In this document: positions 8,847 through 17,972 of the stretch, one piece after another | Numbering within the stretch: the stretch's first letter is position 1 | Layout of the letters: the number at the start of each line of letters is the position of its first letter | Assembly: GCF_026343955.1 (NCBI RefSeq) | Contig: NZ_JAPKNI010000007.1 | Span: forward strand, 62,001-126,000 | DNA: 64,000 bases | Direction of reading: 5' to 3' | From: Kaistia defluvii | GTDB lineage: Bacteria; Pseudomonadota; Alphaproteobacteria; Rhizobiales; Kaistiaceae | The notes under the pieces: generated by a model | What the model saw: only the letters and a program-made list of their open reading frames with translations | The model's database searches: none | What the model was told of the DNA's origin: nothing | Translations under genes and position numbers: made by a program

Positions 8847-10181
8847 TCATCTGCGGCCCCTGTCGAGCCGTCTTTCTGTAAAGGCAGCATAGCGCGACAT
8901 CGAGAAACAGAATGCCCAAAACACCATGGCCGCGAAAATATAGCCCGTCAGTCCGGTCACCGGAGAGGCCCATTTGGCGTCGTTCGCCGAGGCCTGGATC
9001 TGGCCCAAGAAGTCGTACAGCCCGATGATGATGACGAGCGTCGTGTCCTTGAACAGGGATATGAAGGAACCGACGATGCCGGGAATGACGATGCGGAGCG
9101 ATTGCGGCAGGATGATCATCCGCATCATCTGCCAGTAGCCGAGGCCAAGCGCCTTCGCGCCTTCATACTGGCCACGCGGAATCGCCTGCAATCCGCCGCG
9201 GATGGTCTCGGCCATATAGGCGGCGTTGAACAGCGCCACGCCGATCAGGGCGCGCAGGAGCTTGTCGAAGGTCACGCCGTCGGGAAGGAACAGCGGCAAC
9301 ATCACCGAGGCCATGAACAGCACGGTGATCAGCGGCACGCCGCGCCACACCTCGATGAAGATCGTTGATGCCAGCCGCACCACCGGCATTTCCGAGCGCC
9401 TTCCGAGCGCCAGCAATATGCCGAGCGGCAGGGACGCGATCATGCCGGTAATGGCGACGACGAGCGTCACGAGGAGGCCGCCCCAATTGGCGGTTTCGAC
9501 CGGTACCAACCCGAAATCGATGCTGCAAAGCGCCAGCACGGCCGCGATGCCGGCGAGGATCGTCCCCACGACATTGCCGGAACCGGCGATCGGCCTGCCG
9601 GACAGCCAGGCGAACAGCCCGACGAAGAACAGGATCACCGCCGAAACGATGCCGAATTCGATGGCGAACCGCAGCGGCGATGGCGGCATGATGCTATTCG
9701 GGATCAACCGGCCGGCGAACTGATAGTGGCCACCCGTCAGGAGGATGAAGGCCGCGACCGGGAAGATGCCGAGCAGGAAGATGGCGTTCAGCCGCTTGAA
9801 GGGCGCACGCGGGATCAACATGGGGACCATGCCGATAACCAGAATCCAGAAGACGAGGTCGACCCGCCAGCGTTCGCCGATCGGATAGCGGCCGTAGATG
9901 AACTGCGGAAGATAAGCCTTCACATACGCCCAGCAGGCACCGCTCGACTGCAGGCAGACCTGGCGATCCGCTCCCGACCAGGTCGCGTCGATCAGCGTGA
10001 AGCGGATGAACGGCGTCACGGCCCAGACGATGAACACCACCAGAATGACCGTCATGATGCTGTTCAGCGGCGTCGAGAACAGGTTCTTCCGCATCCAGCC
10101 GTTGATGCCGACCGAGTTGCGCGGGGGCGCCTGGGCCGGGATGATCACGTCGCTGACGAAGGTTTGGCTTGGAGCATTCAT
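8847..10181 (-). CDS. aapM: General L-amino acid ABC transporter permease AapM
   Basis: 444 residues with a long N-terminal part carrying extra membrane segments before the permease domain, as in rhizobial AapM. The permease domain contains the inner-membrane-component signature around [14 protein letters not shown] and the EAA loop [37 protein letters not shown] in the periplasmic loop is typical of this subunit. The start follows AAGGG, 10 nt after the aapQ stop. It forms the membrane channel with AapQ. Confidence 0.95.
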   Translation of the reverse strand: MNAPSQTFVSDVIIPAQAPPRNSVGINGWMRKNLFSTPLNSIMTVILVVFIVWAVTPFIRFTLIDATWSGADRQVCLQSSGACWAYVKAYLPQFIYGRYPIGERWRVDLVFWILVIGMVPMLIPRAPFKRLNAIFLLGIFPVAAFILLTGGHYQFAGRLIPNSIMPPSPLRFAIEFGIVSAVILFFVGLFAWLSGRPIAGSGNVVGTILAGIAAVLALCSIDFGLVPVETANWGGLLVTLVVAITGMIASLPLGILLALGRRSEMPVVRLASTIFIEVWRGVPLITVLFMASVMLPLFLPDGVTFDKLLRALIGVALFNAAYMAETIRGGLQAIPRGQYEGAKALGLGYWQMMRMIILPQSLRIVIPGIVGSFISLFKDTTLVIIIGLYDFLGQIQASANDAKWASPVTGLTGYIFAAMVFWAFCFSMSRYAAFTERRLDRGRR

Positions 10182-10191
10182 GGCGCGACCC

Positions 10192-11367
10192 TTACCGTTC
10201 GACCAGCGCGGCGCGCTTGTTGAAGTAGCCCATGACCGCGGAAGTCAGGAAGCTCAGGCCGAGATAGAACAGCATCCATATGCTGACGACCTCGACGGCC
10301 TGGCCCGTCTGGTTCAGCACGGTGCCGCCGACAGCGACGAGATCGGGATAGGCGACGGCGACGGCCAGCGACGAATTCTTGGTGAGATTGAGATACTGGT
10401 TGGTGAGCGGCGGTATGATCACCCGCATCGCCTGCGGCACCACCACCAGGCGCAGCGTCTGGCGCGGGCGAAGTCCCAGCGAAGCGGCGGCCTCGGTCTG
10501 CCCGCGGCTGACGGCCTGGATGCCTGAACGGACCACCTCGGCGATATAGGCCGCCGTGTAGAGCGACAGCGAAAGCAGCAGGCCGACGAACTCGGGAATG
10601 ACCGTCATGCCGGAATCGGCCTGGAATCCCCGCATCAGCAACGGCCCCGTCTCGTTGAATACCGGCACGTCGAAGTGCAGCGGCTGGCCGGCGACGAAGA
10701 AGGCTGCCACGGGAAGGCCGATCAGGACGGCGAGGTTGATCCATCCAACCGGCGGACGATAGCCCGTGGCGCTCTGCCGGGCGGCGCCCCATTTGGCGAC
10801 GAAGATCATGATCGCGATCGCGATCAGAATCGCGGCGCCGATCACCCACGCGGTTTCGCCCAGCACGAGCTTGGGCACATGCAGACCGCCGATATTGAGG
10901 TGAAAGACACCAAACAGCGTCCACTTCTCGCGCATGCCAGGAACGGCGCGCAAGACCATGAAATACCAGAAGAAAAGCTGCAGCAGCAGCGGGATATTGC
11001 GCAGGATCTCGACATAGGCGGCCGCGACGCGCGACACGAGCCAGTTGGACGAGAGTCGCGCCACGCCGACGATGAACCCAAGAACCGTCGCCAGGATGAT
11101 GCCGAGGCCCGAGACGAGGAGCGTGTTCAGAAGGCCGATCAGCAGCGCCCGCCCGTAGGACGACGATTCGGCATAGTCGACAAGTTTCTGAACGATGCCG
11201 AAGCCGGCGGTGCGGTCGAGAAAGCCATAGCCGGCGGCGATGTTGGCCTTTTGCAGGTTGCGCGCCGTGTTGTCGATGATGTCCCAGACGAGCCAGCCGA
11301 GGACAAGCACGAAGACGATCTGGAATGCGTAGCCGCGATACGTCGGATTGTTCAGAAGGGTTGCCAT
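10192..11367 (-). CDS. aapQ: General L-amino acid ABC transporter permease AapQ
   Basis: 391 residues. I start it at the ATG at 11367 because GGGGGA stands five bases upstream; the frame extends twelve codons further to 11403. NTARNLQKANIAAGYGFLDRTAGF and YVEILRNIPLLLQLFFWY (both shortened here from longer conserved stretches) are AapQ hallmarks, and the EAA loop is SLGLRPRQTLRLVVVPQAMR. It pairs with AapM in the membrane. A stem-loop sits in the gap to aapJ upstream. Confidence 0.94.
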   Translation of the reverse strand: MATLLNNPTYRGYAFQIVFVLVLGWLVWDIIDNTARNLQKANIAAGYGFLDRTAGFGIVQKLVDYAESSSYGRALLIGLLNTLLVSGLGIILATVLGFIVGVARLSSNWLVSRVAAAYVEILRNIPLLLQLFFWYFMVLRAVPGMREKWTLFGVFHLNIGGLHVPKLVLGETAWVIGAAILIAIAIMIFVAKWGAARQSATGYRPPVGWINLAVLIGLPVAAFFVAGQPLHFDVPVFNETGPLLMRGFQADSGMTVIPEFVGLLLSLSLYTAAYIAEVVRSGIQAVSRGQTEAAASLGLRPRQTLRLVVVPQAMRVIIPPLTNQYLNLTKNSSLAVAVAYPDLVAVGGTVLNQTGQAVEVVSIWMLFYLGLSFLTSAVMGYFNKRAALVER

Positions 11368-11488
11368 GCGTCCCCCTGCGGACGCCGCGCTTCTGTCAGC
11401 CAAAATGGTATCCCCTCATCGACCGGACGAACCGGTTTCTGTCGGTCCATGCGCACGGCTCGGGTCTTGGCGCCCGTCACCGCTGCGA

Positions 11489-11514
11489 ACCACGGACGGC
11501 AAGCCGCCCGTGGT
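11489..11514 (-). promoter_or_regulatory. Intercistronic stem-loop between aapJ and aapQ
   Basis: On the minus strand ACCACGGGCGGC pairs with GCCGTCCGTGGT over 12 bp (one G-U) closing a TT loop. It lies just after the aapJ stop (11528) and 120 bp before the aapQ start. There is no T run after it, so it is more like a 3' mRNA stabiliser or a partial attenuator than a full terminator. Such elements commonly keep the binding-protein mRNA more abundant than the permease mRNAs. Confidence 0.6.
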
Positions 11515-11527
11515 CGACTCGATCAAA

Positions 11528-12550
11528 TCAGCGGATCGGGGGCGCGTACTGGATGCCGCCCTTCGACCAGAGATTGTTCAGGCCGCGCGCAATGCCGAGC
11601 GGCGTGGAGGGGCCGATATTGGCGTCGAAGATCTCGCCGTAATTGCCGACGCCCTTGATGACGTTGTAGGCCCAGTCCGCGGGAAGGCCGATCGGCTCGC
11701 CGAAATTGCCCTCGATGCCGAGGAAGCGCTTGATCTCCGGATTGTCGGAGGTCTTCTTCTCATCGATGTTGGCCTTGGTCAGGCCGAGCTCTTCCGCGTT
11801 CAGCAGCGCGAACAGCGTCCACTTTGCGAGCGTGAACCACTTGTCGTCACCCTGGCGGACGGCCGGTCCGAGCGGCTCCTTGGAGATGATCTCCGGCAGG
11901 ATCATGTGCTCGTCGGGATTGGTCAGCTTGAGGCGCTCGGCATAGAGGCCGGAGGCGTCGGTGGTGTAGGCGTCGCAGCGGCCGGCCTCATAGGCCTGCA
12001 GCACTTCCTCGTTCTTCTCGAACGCCACGACCTCGTAGGGCATGTTGTGCGAGCGGAAATAGTCGGCGAGGTTGAGTTCAGTCGTGGTGCCGGTCTGCGT
12101 GCAGACCTTGGCGCCGGAGAGCTCGAGCGCCGACGAGACGCCCAGCGCCTTGCGGACCATGAAGCCCTGGCCGTCATAATAGGTGACGCCGACGAACTGC
12201 AGGCCGAGCGAGCTGTCGCGCGACATGGTCCAGGTCGTGTTGCGGGAGAGCACGTCCACTTCGCCGGACTGCAGCGCGGTGAAGCGCTCCTTGGCGTTGA
12301 GCGGCGTGAACTTCACCTTGGTCGGGTCGTTGAAGATGGCGGATGCCATCGCGCGGCAGAAATCGACGTCGATTCCGCTCCACTCGCCCTTTTCGTCCGT
12401 CGCGCCGAAGCCAATCAAATTGCCGCCATTGGCGCCGCATTGAAGAAAGCCCTTGGCCTTCACGTCTTCAAGCGTGCCAGCGCCGGCAGCCGTCGCGCCG
12501 GTCAGCGCCATGGTGGCGCCAATCAGAATAGAAGCAATTTTCCTGTTCAT
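11528..12550 (-). CDS. aapJ: General L-amino acid ABC transporter, periplasmic binding protein
   Basis: 340 residues. The signal peptide covers residues 1-23 (MNRKIASILIG...AGA-G). The mature protein has LEDVKAKGFLQCG, GIDVDFCRAMASAIF, SRNTTWTMSRD and QTGTTTELNLADYF, all characteristic of AapJ, a class-3 solute-binding protein. AGAAGG precedes the start. It is the first gene of the leftward aap operon and delivers L-amino acids to AapQM. Confidence 0.95.
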   Translation of the reverse strand: MNRKIASILIGATMALTGATAAGAGTLEDVKAKGFLQCGANGGNLIGFGATDEKGEWSGIDVDFCRAMASAIFNDPTKVKFTPLNAKERFTALQSGEVDVLSRNTTWTMSRDSSLGLQFVGVTYYDGQGFMVRKALGVSSALELSGAKVCTQTGTTTELNLADYFRSHNMPYEVVAFEKNEEVLQAYEAGRCDAYTTDASGLYAERLKLTNPDEHMILPEIISKEPLGPAVRQGDDKWFTLAKWTLFALLNAEELGLTKANIDEKKTSDNPEIKRFLGIEGNFGEPIGLPADWAYNVIKGVGNYGEIFDANIGPSTPLGIARGLNNLWSKGGIQYAPPIR

Positions 12551-12879
12551 CGTGCAGCCTTCTGTTCCCCTGGAATACCCGTCGTTTCAGGCCGATGCAG
12601 TATCGTCTCGTTACCGAGATCTTCGACCCAGCCATTCGACATGGATGAATCCTGCAATCTTCCCGATCCATCTAAGTCGGGCATAATCCTCTTATGATTT
12701 GATCCTCGTCCCGCGTGCCGGAACTTGAATTGACCCATGCATCACATGGCATTATGCCAAGCCGGTCAAGAGGGCGCGGTTCTGCCGACAGACCATTGTT
12801 TCAGCAAAGGTTTTAGAAAGAGGCACCAGCGTGGGAACGAAATCCCCGCCTCCGCCCGCCATTTTCTTCGGAGTCCAGC
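12551..12879. promoter_or_regulatory. Divergent promoter region between aapJ and the beta-lyase gene
   Basis: This 329-bp gap is visibly less GC-rich than its flanks and must hold both promoters. On the plus strand TTGACC (12730-12735), 17 bases, TATGCC (12753-12758) is a candidate sigma-70 promoter. Its -10 lies inside a 6-bp inverted repeat with one central base, TGGCAT-T-ATGCCA (12747-12759). A weaker repeat, CATAA-N5-TTATG, is at 12682-12696. No coding sequence is convincing here. Confidence 0.45.
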
Positions 12880-14058
12880 ATGTCCGGCAATGACAAGAAT
12901 ACGTCGATGGAAAAACCGCTGACGCGCCTGGTGCGCAGTGGCCGGGATCACGACCTGACCGGTCCATTCGTCAATCCGCCGGTCGTGCACGCCTCGACCG
13001 TTCTGTTCGAAAACTCCGACGATCTGCTCGGCGGGAAGCAGCGCTATACCTACGGCCGTCGCGGTACGCCGACGATCGAAGCGCTCGAAATGGCCATCAC
13101 GGAAATGGAGGGAGCCGAAGGAGCCGTGCTCTGTCCCTCGGGCCTCTCCGCCGTCTCGACCGCCCTGCTCTCCGTGCTGCGCTCCGGCGATCATCTGCTG
13201 ATGGCCGACAATGCCTACGATCCCGCCCGGAACTTCGCGCGCAACATGCTGCAGCGCCTTGGCATCGAGACGACCTTCTTCGATCCGAGGATCGGCGCCG
13301 GGATCGCCACGCTCTTCAGGCCCAACACCCGCGCCGTCTATCTGGAGAGCCCGGGATCGCTGACCTTCGAGATTTCCGATATCCCGGCGATCGCCGCCGT
13401 CGCGCATGCCCGCGACGCCTTCGTGCTGGCGGACAACACGTGGGCCACGCCCTATTTCTTCAAGCCGCTCGAGCACGGCGTCGATCTCGCGATCCTGGCC
13501 GGCACCAAGTATCTCTGCGGCCATTCCGACGTGATGATCGGAACCGTCGCCGCCAATGCACGCACCCTCAAGATGCTGCGGGATACGCATGGCGACATGG
13601 GTCTCTGCGTCGGGCCGGACGACATCTACCTGACGCTGCGCGGCATCCGGACCATGGGCGTGCGACTCGACCGCCAGATGCAATCCGGGCTGACGATCGC
13701 CGGCTGGCTGCAGGGCCGGGCCGAGGTCGGCCGGGTGCTGCATCCGGGGCTGCCGTCCGATCCCGGCCACGCGATCTGGAAGCGCGACATGAGGGGCTCC
13801 AGCGGCCTGTTCGGCATCGTGATGAACGACTGGAGCCTCGACAAGGTCAAGGCATTCCTGGACGGCCTGCGACTGTTCGGCCTCGGCTATTCCTGGGGCG
13901 GTTTCGAAAGCCTGGCGATCATCGGCCGCCCAAACCGTATGGCCGCGCCCTGGCCGGTCGAGGACCGGATCATCCGGCTCCAGATCGGACTGGAAGACAC
14001 CTCTGACCTGATCGCCGATCTGGAAGCGAGCTTCGCGCGCGTCAGCAACCTCAGCTGA
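12880..14058 (+). CDS. metC: Cystathionine beta-lyase (Cys/Met metabolism PLP enzyme)
   Basis: 392 residues, normal length. It cleaves cystathionine to homocysteine, pyruvate and ammonia in methionine synthesis. The PLP lysine is K210 in ILAGTKYLCGHSD; other family motifs are QRYTYGRRGTPT, CPSGLSAVSTALL and LADNTWATPYFFKPLEHG. CGGAGTC precedes the ATG. It overlaps the converging LAB_N gene by 8 nt. Some members act on other beta-substituted thiols, so the exact substrate preference is less certain than the fold. Confidence 0.9.
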   Translation: MSGNDKNTSMEKPLTRLVRSGRDHDLTGPFVNPPVVHASTVLFENSDDLLGGKQRYTYGRRGTPTIEALEMAITEMEGAEGAVLCPSGLSAVSTALLSVLRSGDHLLMADNAYDPARNFARNMLQRLGIETTFFDPRIGAGIATLFRPNTRAVYLESPGSLTFEISDIPAIAAVAHARDAFVLADNTWATPYFFKPLEHGVDLAILAGTKYLCGHSDVMIGTVAANARTLKMLRDTHGDMGLCVGPDDIYLTLRGIRTMGVRLDRQMQSGLTIAGWLQGRAEVGRVLHPGLPSDPGHAIWKRDMRGSSGLFGIVMNDWSLDKVKAFLDGLRLFGLGYSWGGFESLAIIGRPNRMAAPWPVEDRIIRLQIGLEDTSDLIADLEASFARVSNLS

Positions 14059-14392
14059 CGGCGCCGCTCTCACGCGCCAGCTTCCGCTCGTGCAGGATGA
14101 ACCAGACGTTGCGGAAATAGATGAACAGGCCGGCCGCCTGCCCGGCGATAAACACCGGATCCTTGCGGTAGATGGCATAGACGAGCAGAAGCGCGCCGCC
14201 GAGGATCGAGAAGGTCCAGAAGGCGGCGGGCACGACGCTCTTCTTGGCTCGCTCGCTGGCGATCCACTGCACGACGAAGCGCATGGTGAACAGCGCCTGC
14301 GCGACGAAGCCAAGCAGGATCCAGACGTCGAACTGCTCCACGAAGACGTGGTGCAGCCAGTTTCCAATTGCGCCGAAAAGATCACCGGCCAT
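14051..14392 (-). CDS. Lipid A biosynthesis N-terminal (LAB_N) domain protein
   Basis: 113 residues with three hydrophobic segments. WILLGFVAQALFTMRFVVQWI, ERAKKSVVP, FWTFSILGG and AAGLFIYFRNVWFI (shown in parts) are the LAB_N signature, a small membrane domain first noted at the N terminus of some LpxB proteins. It often stands next to a GT2 polyprenyl-phosphate sugar synthase, as here: its start overlaps the GT2 stop by 11 nt. It probably assists that enzyme. Last gene of the leftward operon. Confidence 0.88.
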   Translation of the reverse strand: MAGDLFGAIGNWLHHVFVEQFDVWILLGFVAQALFTMRFVVQWIASERAKKSVVPAAFWTFSILGGALLLVYAIYRKDPVFIAGQAAGLFIYFRNVWFILHERKLARESGAVS

Positions 14393-15179
14393 CGATCGTC
14401 ACCTCTGTCGGCGCGGGAATGTTCTTCCGCCGCCGGATCAACCACCACACACCGAACAGATCGAGAGCGCCGACAAGGCCGCGATCCAGGATGCCGTATT
14501 TGGACGTGCCGTGACGGCGGTTGCGGTCGACGACGTCGACATGCGCGACCTTGTAGCCTTCGCGGATCGTCAGGGCCGGCAGATAGCGGTGCCAGCCGTC
14601 GAAATAGGGAAACAGCAGGAAGACCTCGCGCCGGACCGCTTTGAGGCCGCAGCCGGAATCGCGCGTGCCGTCCTTGAGGATCGCGCCGCGCAGCCGGTTG
14701 GCGAAGCGCGAAGCCATCCGCTTGGCGCCGGAATCGGTGCGCTTCAGACGCTGGCCGGCGACAAGCGCCGTCTGCGGGCCACCCTGCTCCAGCGCGTCCA
14801 GCATTGCCGGCATGAAGTCGGGATTGTTCTGGCCGTCGCCGTCGATCGTCAGCACCACGTCACCGCGGGCGGCGAGCAGGCCGGTGCGGACGGCGGCGCT
14901 CTGGCCGCTCGACCGGGTGTCGCGCATCGAGCGCAGCCAGGGCCGGTCGCGCATCAGGTCGCGGATCACGGCCGGCGTCGCATCGGTCGACCCGTCGTCG
15001 ACGACGATGATCTCGAACCGGCGCCCTGCCAGCGCAGCCGCGATCTCACCGATCAGCTCCGGCAGGTTTTCCGCTTCGTTCTTGCACGGGATGACCACGG
15101 AAAAGTCCGGCCGCGTCGTCAACCGGGCGTCCGCGTCATGGTGGGTCAAGACGGTTTTGCCGGGAGCGGGCATCGTCAT
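14382..15179 (-). CDS. Family 2 glycosyltransferase, polyprenyl-phosphate sugar synthase type
   Basis: About 265 residues from the ATG at 15179, preceded by GGAGACGG; the frame is open to 15284 inside the PAP2 gene. FSVVIPCKNEAENLPELI, IIVVDDGSTDATP, IDGDGQNNPDFMPAML and the later RDSGCGLKAVRREVF, HRYLPAL are the DPM/ArnC-like GT2 pattern. It is expected to attach a nucleotide-activated sugar to a polyprenyl phosphate at the inner membrane face, giving the donor for a GT39 enzyme such as the one encoded two genes upstream. It lacks the two C-terminal membrane helices of ArnC, which the LAB_N partner may replace. Confidence 0.85.
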   Translation of the reverse strand: MTMPAPGKTVLTHHDADARLTTRPDFSVVIPCKNEAENLPELIGEIAAALAGRRFEIIVVDDGSTDATPAVIRDLMRDRPWLRSMRDTRSSGQSAAVRTGLLAARGDVVLTIDGDGQNNPDFMPAMLDALEQGGPQTALVAGQRLKRTDSGAKRMASRFANRLRGAILKDGTRDSGCGLKAVRREVFLLFPYFDGWHRYLPALTIREGYKVAHVDVVDRNRRHGTSKYGILDRGLVGALDLFGVWWLIRRRKNIPAPTEVTIDGR

Positions 15180-16089
15180 AGGAACCGTCTCCGATGGATT
15201 TGAGCGCCGCGATCCAGAGCCGCCGTCCCAGCAGCGCATCCAGAAGCCCGGCAAACAGGATCGCGACACGCGCCGGACTTCCAAAACTGATCCGGATCGC
15301 CGCAGTGCGCGCGGTTATAGAGCCGGTCGATCCGCGTGCAAAGCCCCAGCCTGCGGCGGCAAAACGTCCGGCCAGCCAAAGGCTGAATGCGTAGCCGAAA
15401 ATCAGTCCGGCCAGGATGTCGCTCGGATAGTGGGCGCCCACGACGACGCGGCTTGCTGCAATGGCAAGTCCGAGGATGAGGAGGCCAAGGCGCCAGCGCG
15501 GAATGACCAGGAAGCCGATGGCGATGAGCGCCCCAGCCGTGGTCGCGTGCCCCGAGGGAAAGCTCTGGAAACGATGAACGAACTCCAGCGGATGCAGGAC
15601 CAGGGCGCCATATTCGTCAAAGGTCGGCGGCCGACCGCGCCCGATGAACTGCTTGGCGATGTTGACCAATATGCCGGATCCTGCGATCGCCAGAAAGATA
15701 TAGGCCGCGAGCGCGCCGATCTCGGCCCAGGCAGCGCGGACCAGCGGCGGCACGATGTTCCAGCGGCCGGATAGCAGCATCAGGACCACGATCCCGGCCG
15801 GCACCAGTTCCCATTGCGATTTGCCGAAATAGGAAAGCCAATCGCCGAAGAAATAGACGGCGCGGGGCAAGGCACGGGCCCGCTCCACCGACAGGCCATC
15901 GAAAGCGAGGCCTACGATGGCAATCAGCGCAACGCTGATGACGACCAGGGCGAGGATGTCGGAGGTTTGGAAGACCGGTGCATGGATTGTCGGACGCAGT
16001 TGCACCCGGCGCGCCCGCTCGGCGATCGCCGCGAAGTTCTCGCGCGGCCAGGACAGCCGCTTCTTCAGACGGAAAAGCGCTACCTTCAC
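15136..16089 (-). CDS. PAP2-superfamily membrane phosphatase
   Basis: 317 residues, with five or six hydrophobic segments. All three PAP2 catalytic motifs are intact: KQFIGRGRP, FPSGH and SRVVVGAHYPSD. Members remove phosphate from lipids, including lipid A 1- or 4'-phosphate (LpxE/LpxF), undecaprenyl pyrophosphate or phosphatidic acid. Position between GT39 and GT2 genes favours a lipid A phosphatase, which is inference. It starts in an ATGA overlap with the GT39 stop. Its last 44 nt overlap the GT2 start, so the C-terminal tail is poorly constrained. Confidence 0.85.
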   Translation of the reverse strand: MKVALFRLKKRLSWPRENFAAIAERARRVQLRPTIHAPVFQTSDILALVVISVALIAIVGLAFDGLSVERARALPRAVYFFGDWLSYFGKSQWELVPAGIVVLMLLSGRWNIVPPLVRAAWAEIGALAAYIFLAIAGSGILVNIAKQFIGRGRPPTFDEYGALVLHPLEFVHRFQSFPSGHATTAGALIAIGFLVIPRWRLGLLILGLAIAASRVVVGAHYPSDILAGLIFGYAFSLWLAGRFAAAGWGFARGSTGSITARTAAIRISFGSPARVAILFAGLLDALLGRRLWIAALKSIGDGSYDDARSRQNRLDPP

Positions 16090-17801
16090 GGCGTGGCGCT
16101 CCGCGGGACGAAGACATGCAGGTCAAGCATGCGGCCGCCGTTCAGCGCATAGCCGCGCACCACGCTCGACTCGTCCACCATCATGCCGAGATCGTCGGCG
16201 CGTTCGTTGAAGCTCTGCAATTGCCGCTTCTCGACAAAGGCGGCACGGCAATCGCCGGCCGCGAGGAAATTGGCGGCGCCGCTGCCATCGGTCAACAACG
16301 TGTCCGTGCCGGCGAGCAGGACGAGGCTCGGCTCGGCAAAGCCTGCGCTGGCGAAGCGAGGGCTCTGGCACGTCAGGGCGGCTTGGCCGGCGCGGGCCAG
16401 GTTCTCGCTGATCCGGGTCTGCTGATAGCCCGGCAGCACCATGCCGAAAATGCCAAGGTAGGTGACGATCGCAGCCAGGACCGCGACAATGCTGCTCGCC
16501 ATCGGCGACAAAGTGAACAACCGGCCCGAGACGAGCCCGACCAACGTCGCGGCCAGCAGGACGAGGATTCCGAGGACCGGCACAGCCTCGCCGAGCAGGA
16601 ACGCGATCACGGCAGCGGCGATGGCGAGCGCGAAGGGAAACAGCGCGGCGCCGGACGCCGCAAAGCGGGCGAACCAGCCTCGGGTTCTGACACCGCCGCC
16701 ATCAAGCGCGGCGGCCGTGGCAATCGCCATCAGCGGATAGAGCGGCAGGACATAGTGCGGCAGCTTGGTCGGCGTCGCCTCGACGGCCAGCCAGAAGGGG
16801 ATCACCGATACGACGGCATAGAGGATCACGGGTTGGCGGAAGCGGTCCATGATCCAGGAAAGTCCGGCGGTGAAATAAGCCGCGACCGGCCAGAAGGTGA
16901 AGAACATCAGCAGAAGATAGGCACCGGGCGGCGCGCCATGCGATTCCTGGACGCTGACCACCTTGCCGATCAGGTCCTTGCCGACCGCCTCCTGGAAGAA
17001 GGCGCCCTTGCTGGCGATGCCGATGGCGACGAACCAAGGCGCCACGACGACGAGCATCCAGACGACGCCCGGCAGCGGCGCCAGTTGCTTGAACCAGCGG
17101 AAGGAGCCACTCACGACCGAGAGCAGGATGAGCGGACAGGCGATCGCCGCCAGCCCGACAGGCCCCTTGATCAGGATCGACGCGCCGAGCGCGGTCCAGA
17201 AGATCGCCGCAAGCTTGAGATTGCGCTCTATCGACGTGGAGAGCCACGCCCGCGCCAGCGCTCCATGCGCCACGAGGATCGTGGCCAGCAGTACCGCGTC
17301 GGTCTTGGCAAGGCGCGCCTCGACGCCGAGCAACACGGTCGAGGCCATGAGCAGCCCGGCCAGCAGGGCGACGCGCGGCCGCCCGAACGCCATGGCCAGC
17401 CACCAGGTCAGGCAGGCCGCCAGGATCGCGCCGATCATCGACGGCAGGCGATAGACGCCGATCGGCGCATCCGGCCCCGTTCCCGTCACCCAGACCGCGA
17501 CCGATTGCAGCCAGTAGATGCCGATCGGCTTCTTGTAGCGGGTCTGCTCTTGCAGCCGGATATCGAGATAATTGCCGGTCTCGACCATCTGGTGCGTCGC
17601 CTGCGCGAAGCGCGGCTCGTCCCGGTCGACCGGGGGCAGCGTCGCAAGGCCAGGCAGGAAGGAGAGCAGCGCCACGAGGGCGATCAGGATAAGGCTCGCG
17701 GAGGATGAACCGGCAATCCGGTCCACGGCGCTTTCGATTCTCGTGGCGAGGCGCGACCAGATCGCCTCTGTCCCGCCTGCGGTCGCCTCGGCTCTGCTCA
17801 C
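16086..17801 (-). CDS. ArnT-like glycosyltransferase, family 39/83
   Basis: About 571 residues from a GTG at 17801; the open frame continues to 17945 but the extra residues are Arg/Ala-rich and unlike coding sequence of the family, so the start is uncertain. LPPVDRDEPRFAQATHQMVETG and RYKKPIGIYWLQS (first periplasmic loop with the catalytic acid Asp-Glu) are diagnostic of ArnT/PMT-type enzymes, followed by about eleven more membrane segments and a C-terminal soluble domain. Such enzymes move a sugar from polyprenyl phosphate to lipid A or core. First gene of the leftward GT39-PAP2-GT2-LAB_N operon. Confidence 0.87.
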   Translation of the reverse strand: MSRAEATAGGTEAIWSRLATRIESAVDRIAGSSSASLILIALVALLSFLPGLATLPPVDRDEPRFAQATHQMVETGNYLDIRLQEQTRYKKPIGIYWLQSVAVWVTGTGPDAPIGVYRLPSMIGAILAACLTWWLAMAFGRPRVALLAGLLMASTVLLGVEARLAKTDAVLLATILVAHGALARAWLSTSIERNLKLAAIFWTALGASILIKGPVGLAAIACPLILLSVVSGSFRWFKQLAPLPGVVWMLVVVAPWFVAIGIASKGAFFQEAVGKDLIGKVVSVQESHGAPPGAYLLLMFFTFWPVAAYFTAGLSWIMDRFRQPVILYAVVSVIPFWLAVEATPTKLPHYVLPLYPLMAIATAAALDGGGVRTRGWFARFAASGAALFPFALAIAAAVIAFLLGEAVPVLGILVLLAATLVGLVSGRLFTLSPMASSIVAVLAAIVTYLGIFGMVLPGYQQTRISENLARAGQAALTCQSPRFASAGFAEPSLVLLAGTDTLLTDGSGAANFLAAGDCRAAFVEKRQLQSFNERADDLGMMVDESSVVRGYALNGGRMLDLHVFVPRSATP

Positions 17802-17972
17802 GCGCCTACCGTCCCATTCGTGTCCGTGCCCGAAGCGAGCGGGATATAGCGAAGTCCGCGCCGCAGCAACAGCGGCACGCTGCGCCGCGCGGATCCAGCG
17901 CATGTCGGCGCCCGGATCCGCCTTGAGAAATCGATCACAGCCCAAACCGATTTGTCATGCTAACAGACGGAC

